Of a stretch of DNA of 9,671 nt, positions 7,072 through 9,671 are shown one piece after another (within the stretch, counting starts at the first letter, position 1; every line of letters begins with the position of its first letter). The position numbers were made by a program, and so were the translations under genes. Below the pieces are notes generated by a model, which worked only from the letters and a program-made list of their open reading frames with translations, searched no databases and was not told where the DNA came from. Where the stretch lies: the NCBI GenBank assembly GCA_027482795.1, contig JAIXVS010000086.1, forward strand, positions 1 through 9,671. Reading direction: 5' to 3'. This DNA comes from Rhodobacter sp. (lineage in GTDB: Bacteria; Pseudomonadota; Alphaproteobacteria; Rhodobacterales; Rhodobacteraceae).

Positions 7072-7099
7072 AGGCCGCCCTTCGGGGCGGCCTTTTGTT
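7072..7099 (+). terminator. intrinsic terminator of tkt
   Basis: A perfect 8-bp stem GGCCGCCC / GGGCGGCC (7073-7080 and 7085-7092) closes on a TTCG tetraloop and is followed at once by TTTTG. It begins 23 nt after the tkt stop. This is a classical rho-independent terminator and should insulate the toxin-antitoxin operon downstream from tkt transcription. Confidence 0.93.
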
Positions 7100-7121
7100 T
7101 GGACCTACGTGCGCTTTGCTC

Positions 7122-7151
7122 TTGACATGTACAGTTTTCTGCACATATACT
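7122..7151 (+). promoter_or_regulatory. sigma70-type promoter of the yefM-yoeB operon
   Basis: TTGACA (7122-7127) is a perfect -35 and TATACT (7146-7151) a 5-of-6 match to the -10, with an 18-bp spacer. It is the strongest promoter-like sequence in the window. Transcription should begin near 7157-7159, leaving a leader of about 115 nt before the antitoxin ATG. The spacer is filled with the operator-like inverted repeat described separately, so repressor binding would directly block RNA polymerase. Confidence 0.8.
7126..7147. promoter_or_regulatory. TGTACA-type operator inside the promoter, likely bound by YefM-YoeB
   Basis: TGTACA (7128-7133) and the variant TGCACA (7140-7145) lie 12 bp apart start to start, within the -35/-10 spacer. 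Read another way, CATGTACAG and CTGCACATA form an inverted repeat with a TTTT spacer (7 of 9 positions paired). The E. coli YefM-YoeB operator is known to use adjacent palindromes with TGTACA cores, and to my recollection they are also about 12 bp apart centre to centre. The match in motif, spacing and position makes autorepression by the antitoxin-toxin complex the natural reading. Confidence 0.7.
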
Positions 7152-7166
7152 ACGATCCTAATCGAT

Positions 7167-7260
7167 CTGATCAGCACACACATTCTCATCAGCACACACC
7201 TGTCTCATCAGCACAAACCTGTCTCATCAGAACACATCAGTCTCATCAGAACACATCAGA
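7167..7260 (+). repeat. five tandem 19-bp repeats in the toxin-antitoxin leader
   Basis: Five units stand head to tail at 7167-7184 (18 bp, divergent), 7185-7203, 7204-7222, 7223-7241 and 7242-7260. The consensus is CTCATCAGCACACACCTGT; CTCATCAG is invariant in units 2-5, and the 3' part drifts from CACACCTGT to ACACATCAGT. They lie downstream of the expected transcription start and end 14 nt before the antitoxin ATG, so they would be part of the mRNA leader as well as DNA. The period is not a multiple of three, so it is not a coding repeat. Iteron-like binding sites, an RNA regulatory leader, or simple slippage expansion are all possible. Confidence 0.9.
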
Positions 7261-7274
7261 GATCATTACCCCTT

Positions 7275-7580
7275 ATGAAAATTATGACCTATACCGATGC
7301 CAGAAATGGTTTGGCTGGTGCTATGGACAAAGTCGTCCTTGACCGCGAGCCATCTGTCATCACCCGTAGCGGAAGAGAGTCTGTTGTGATGGTCGCCCAA
7401 AGTGAATGGGACGCGATCCAAGAAACGTTACACCTTCTCTCTTCACCCCGAAATGCTGATCGCCTACTCAATGCTTTAGATGAGCTGGACGCAGGTGGTG
7501 GAATTGAAAGAGAGCCAATTGATGAAGATTACTTGGGCAAGCAAAGCATGGGAGGATTACCTGCATTGGCAGGCTCATGA
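7275..7580 (+). CDS. yefM: type II antitoxin, Phd/YefM family, with extended C-terminus
   Basis: A 101-residue antitoxin that neutralises the YoeB-type toxin encoded next and should repress its own operon. The N-terminal YefM/Phd DNA-binding fold is clear: MTYTDARNGLAGAMDKV, then PSVITRSGRESVVMVAQSEWDAI at about 26-48. The toxin-wrapping C-terminal part is ETLHLLSSPRNADRLLNALDEL, then GGGIEREPID. E. coli YefM ends at the position of GIEREPID; here 19 more residues (83-101, DEDYLGKQSMGGLPALAGS) are read from the other frame of the toxin gene, an overlap of 59 nt. ATG 7275 has only a poor ribosome site; ATG 7284 is an alternative. Codon use (AGA, AAT, TCT, CTA) and lower GC set it apart from the flanking housekeeping genes and suggest horizontal origin. 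Confidence 0.92.
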   Translation: MKIMTYTDARNGLAGAMDKVVLDREPSVITRSGRESVVMVAQSEWDAIQETLHLLSSPRNADRLLNALDELDAGGGIEREPIDEDYLGKQSMGGLPALAGS

Positions 7581-7788
7581 CCCCAAAACGCTTGACCGTA
7601 TCAATACCCTGATCGCAGAATGCCGCCGCCACCCGTTTGCGGGGATTGGTAAGCCAGAGCCGCTGAAGGGCAACCTATCTGGCCTTTGGTCGCGCCGTAT
7701 AACGGGCGAGCATCGGCTGATCTACCGCGTGGCGGGGGCTGGGGATGATCAAGCGCTGCAAATCGTGCAATGCAGATATCATTACTAG
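7522..7788 (+). CDS. yoeB: Txe/YoeB family mRNA interferase toxin
   Basis: An 88-residue toxin of normal family length, starting MKITWASKAWEDYLHWQAHDP. YoeB proteins bind the ribosomal A site and cleave mRNA there, stopping translation when the antitoxin is lost. The residues used for catalysis in E. coli YoeB are present: Glu46 (KPEPLKG), Arg65 (TGEHRLIYRV) and the C-terminal His-Tyr pair, here His87-Tyr88 in CRYHY. The SRRITGEHR core at 57-65 is the strongest family signature. The toxin therefore looks active. ATG 7522 is chosen because the family starts there and AAAGAGAG lies 8 nt upstream; an ATG at 7480 in frame would add 14 unsupported residues. The gene overlaps the antitoxin by 59 nt. 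Its TAG stop shares CTAG with the stop of the opposing DUF808 gene. Confidence 0.95.
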   Translation: MKITWASKAWEDYLHWQAHDPKTLDRINTLIAECRRHPFAGIGKPEPLKGNLSGLWSRRITGEHRLIYRVAGAGDDQALQIVQCRYHY

Positions 7789-8750
7789 AGGGCTTTTCCC
7801 AGCACCATGCGCCATAGCGGCACAATCCCTTTCGTGACCACTGGGATCAGTGCCGCGCCCAAGATCACGCCGATGATGCCGTCGAAAAACGCCGTTACGA
7901 CCCAAGCCGTAAACCCCGCAGCGGCGGGGATAGCGGCGGCGGCAAGGTCGGCCATGTGGTGGATGGTGGTATAGGGCCAAGCCCAAATATGCGTAACCTC
8001 AAGCCCGTGCACCACGATATTGCCGCCCACCCACAGCATCGCCGCCGTGCCGACGACCGATAGAAATGTCATCACGCGCGGCATCGCCAAGACCAATCCC
8101 CGCCCAAAGGCGCGGGCAGGGGCAGTGCGGCGGTTTGCGGCCATATGCAGGCCAATATCATCCATTTTCACAATCAGCGCCACCGCACCATAGACGGCAA
8201 CCGTAATCAGCGTGCCGACAATGGCCAGCGTCAAGGCTTCCAGCCACAGCGCGCCATCGGGGATGGTGGCCAGCGCGATGGTCATAATCTCGGCTGATAG
8301 GATGAAATCGGTCTTGATCGCGCCTGCGATCTTTTCTTCCTCTAGATGGGCAGCGTCGCCCGTGTTGTGATCTGCGGCAACATCCGCATCGGCATGGGGG
8401 GCAAAGGCGTGCAGCAGTTTCTCTGCCCCTTCAAAGCACAGATAGGCCCCGCCCAGCATCAGCAATGGGGTGATCACAACTGGCGCAAAATAGTTCAGCG
8501 CCAGTAAGGCGGGTAGTAGGACCACCAGTTTATTCTTTAAGCTGCCCTTGGCGATGCGCCAGATGATCGGCAACTCGCGTTCGGCGGCAAAGCCATGCAC
8601 GTATTTTGGGGTCACGGCGGCATCATCTATGACCACACCTGCTGCCTTGGCCCCAGCCTTGGCCGCCGCCGCCGCAATATCATCAACAGAAGCCGCCGCC
8701 ACTTTGGCAATGGCCGCCACATCATCCAAAAGGGCCAGAAGTCCGCTCAT
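7785..8750 (-). CDS. DUF808 (YedI-like) inner membrane protein
   Basis: A 321-residue protein of the DUF808/YedI family, whose function is unknown. It begins MSGLLALLDDVAAIAKVAAASVDDIAAAAAKAGAKAAGVVIDDAAVTPKYV, the conserved N-terminal block. Further family signatures are AAERELPIIWRIAKGSLKNK at about 55-74 and GAIKTDFILSAEIMTIAL at about 143-160. Hydrophobic stretches at about 75-104, 152-195, 219-248 and 270-305 suggest roughly six membrane segments. A soluble acidic/His-containing loop (HADADVAADHNTGDAAHLEEE) spans about 119-139. ATG 8750 has GAGGTG just upstream. E. coli YedI is about 305 residues, so the gene appears complete. It converges on the toxin gene and the two stops interleave, leaving no terminator between them. 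Confidence 0.9.
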   Translation of the reverse strand: MSGLLALLDDVAAIAKVAAASVDDIAAAAAKAGAKAAGVVIDDAAVTPKYVHGFAAERELPIIWRIAKGSLKNKLVVLLPALLALNYFAPVVITPLLMLGGAYLCFEGAEKLLHAFAPHADADVAADHNTGDAAHLEEEKIAGAIKTDFILSAEIMTIALATIPDGALWLEALTLAIVGTLITVAVYGAVALIVKMDDIGLHMAANRRTAPARAFGRGLVLAMPRVMTFLSVVGTAAMLWVGGNIVVHGLEVTHIWAWPYTTIHHMADLAAAAIPAAAGFTAWVVTAFFDGIIGVILGAALIPVVTKGIVPLWRMVLGKAL

Positions 8751-9018
8751 AGTATCACCTCGCTTTGCGCAACGCTAAGCCAAGGGCAGGCTAATGCCAA
8801 GCGCGCATTGCGCGGGCTGTTTCGGCGTCACCAGTGCCCTGCGCCCAAGGCCTGAAACGACTTTTCCCCCGCGCGGCGATCGTCTATCATTGCGCCACAC
8901 CAGTAAGGTTGTGCAAAGCGTTGCCCAATATGGCATGGAATGACACAATGGCTGCTTTTCCAACCTTCGGGCCCAATGGGCAGGGAAGATGGGAGTGCCG
9001 CCGCACGAAAGGGCCAAG
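8751..9018. other. intergenic region between the DUF808 gene and the small membrane protein gene
   Basis: These 268 bases divide two divergent genes. A short palindrome CGCGCA-T-TGCGCG stands at 8802-8814. Codons can be read through parts of the region, but no frame looks like protein and none has a good ribosome site before 9019. Promoters for both neighbours should lie here; I cannot place a convincing pair of boxes. Nothing suggests an RNA gene or mobile element end. Confidence 0.4.
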
Positions 9019-9162
9019 ATGACAAATCTAGAGGCGGCATGGGTAGCAGGGCTGATTTTCGTCGCGATTCTTGCCGATTTCATTTTCAACAGCGGCGCCG
9101 CCAGCCTGTTTTTGGTCTTTAAGCTGCTGGATTTGGTCGACTATCTGAAGTTTTGGGAATAG
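9019..9162 (+). CDS. 47-residue single-pass membrane protein upstream of gap
   Basis: ATG 9019 follows GAAAGGG by 5 nt and encodes 47 residues ending at TAG 9160-9162. The N-terminal half (AAWVAGLIFVAILADFIF, about residues 6-23) is a clear membrane segment. The rest (GAASLFLVFKLLDLVDYLKFWE) is an amphipathic helix ending in aromatic residues. I recall very similar short proteins ('...LARKxxDLIEWLAFWR') just upstream of gap in other Rhodobacteraceae, always called hypothetical. The good start signal, clean composition and position support a real gene. Its function is unknown; a small membrane-anchored accessory or regulator is possible. It is 114 nt from gap and on the same strand, so it could share a transcript. 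Confidence 0.7.
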   Translation: MTNLEAAWVAGLIFVAILADFIFNSGAASLFLVFKLLDLVDYLKFWE

Positions 9163-9276
9163 GCTGCGCTTTGGGCGTTGAATATTGCCGCGAAATGTGA
9201 TGTCAGCGCGTGCATACGCCCCCCAACATGCGGACCCACACCCGTGATGGTGCCGCGCCTTGATCAGGAGAGTTCC

Positions 9277-9671
9277 ATGGCTGTAATAGTTGCCATCAAC
9301 GGATTTGGCCGTATTGGCCGCAATGTTTTGCGCGGCATCATTGAATCGGGGCGCACCGATATCGAAGTGGTGGCCATCAATGATTTGGGGCCAGTGGAAA
9401 CCAACGCCCATTTGCTGCGGTTCGATTCGGTGCATGGCCGTTTTCCTGCCACTGTTACCACAGGGCCTGATTGGATTGACGTGGGCCGCGGCCCCATCCG
9501 CGTGACAGCCCTGCGCAACCCTGCCGAACTGCCATGGGCCGATGTGGATGTGGTGATGGAATGCACGGGCATTTTCACCAGCAAAGAAAAATGCGCGCCC
9601 CATTTGGAAAATGGGTCTAAGCGCGTGCTGATTTCGGCCCCTGGCGATAATGCCGATAAAACCATTGTTTA
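9277..9671 (+). CDS. gap: type I glyceraldehyde-3-phosphate dehydrogenase, 5' part
   Basis: GAPDH oxidises and phosphorylates glyceraldehyde 3-phosphate to 1,3-bisphosphoglycerate with NAD in glycolysis (the reverse direction in gluconeogenesis or carbon fixation). The window holds 131 codons of an expected 330 or so; the catalytic Cys-His half lies beyond the right edge. The Rossmann motif INGFGRIGR is at residues 7-15, and Asp36 in VVAINDLG is the acidic residue that favours NAD over NADP. ETNAHLLRFDSVHGRF near 41-56 and ECTGIFTSKEK near 94-104 are family motifs. ISAPGDNADKTIV, the end of the visible part, matches the segment just before the active site. The start is ATG 9277 with CAGGAG 6 nt upstream. 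Confidence 0.97.
   Translation, partial: MAVIVAINGFGRIGRNVLRGIIESGRTDIEVVAINDLGPVETNAHLLRFDSVHGRFPATVTTGPDWIDVGRGPIRVTALRNPAELPWADVDVVMECTGIFTSKEKCAPHLENGSKRVLISAPGDNADKTIV

Noticed and set aside
7167..7260. CTGATGAG on the minus strand of each tandem repeat, like the hammerhead ribozyme core
   Set aside because: The partner GAAA core and three helices are missing around every copy; the match follows from the repeat sequence alone.
7167..7260. CRISPR array
   Set aside because: The 19-bp units are directly adjacent with no spacers, and no cas gene is present.
7095..7274. 60-codon N-terminal extension of the antitoxin in the same frame
   Set aside because: It would start upstream of the promoter, run through the operator and tandem repeats, and has no similarity to YefM proteins.
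6548..7342. 264-codon plus-strand frame crossing the tkt end, terminator and toxin-antitoxin leader
   Set aside because: Most of it is an alternate frame of tkt and the rest crosses an intrinsic terminator; its composition is not protein-like.
9028..9603. 191-codon minus-strand frame antisense to gap and the small ORF
   Set aside because: It is a shadow of gap, with His-rich antisense composition and no ribosome site.

Overview
The window looks like a chromosomal segment of an alphaproteobacterium of the Rhodobacteraceae (Roseobacter/Rhodobacter group). This rests on moderately high GC with many GCG/GGC/CGC codons, and on protein sequences of typical Rhodobacterales form: the short PurL, the BolA-CGFS glutaredoxin pair, ZapA with a coiled-coil partner, transketolase, and a type I GAPDH preceded by a tiny membrane protein. 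The genus cannot be fixed from what is visible.

Layout. Bases 1-362 (minus strand) hold the N-terminal part of a YCII/DGPF-domain protein cut by the window edge, preceded by a 22-codon reading frame with a stronger ribosome binding site. Bases 596-3917 (plus) carry purL (purine synthesis), a GNAT acetyltransferase overlapping it by 4 nt, then a BolA-family gene and a CGFS monothiol glutaredoxin, a pair known to act together in iron-sulfur trafficking. A GC-rich palindromic intergenic element (3931-4013) separates these from a convergent minus-strand pair (4039-4876): zapA (cell division) and a coiled-coil protein gene overlapping it by 8 nt. From the divergent region the transketolase gene tkt (5034-7049) runs on the plus strand and ends in a textbook intrinsic terminator. 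Bases 9019 to the right edge return to housekeeping content: a 47-codon membrane-protein gene and the 5' part of gap.

Between tkt and gap lies a stretch of accessory character (about 7100-8760). It has a complete YefM/YoeB-type toxin-antitoxin operon, lower in GC and different in codon use from its neighbours, and a convergent DUF808 (YedI-like) membrane-protein gene. The toxin-antitoxin unit is the most interesting part. It has a near-consensus promoter containing a TGTACA-type operator, a leader made of five tandem 19-bp repeats, an antitoxin whose C-terminus runs 59 nt into the toxin gene, and a toxin stop codon sharing the palindrome CTAG with the stop codon of the DUF808 gene. I see no CRISPR array, rRNA, tRNA, transposase or phage gene, and no clearly new multi-gene defence system. 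The unusual signals are regulatory and architectural variants on known families.

How the genes fit together: tkt and gap are central carbon enzymes (pentose phosphate/Calvin and glycolytic steps), purL uses products of that metabolism, BolA-Grx serves Fe-S homeostasis, and ZapA serves division. The toxin-antitoxin operon is most simply read as a horizontally acquired cassette placed behind the strong tkt terminator.
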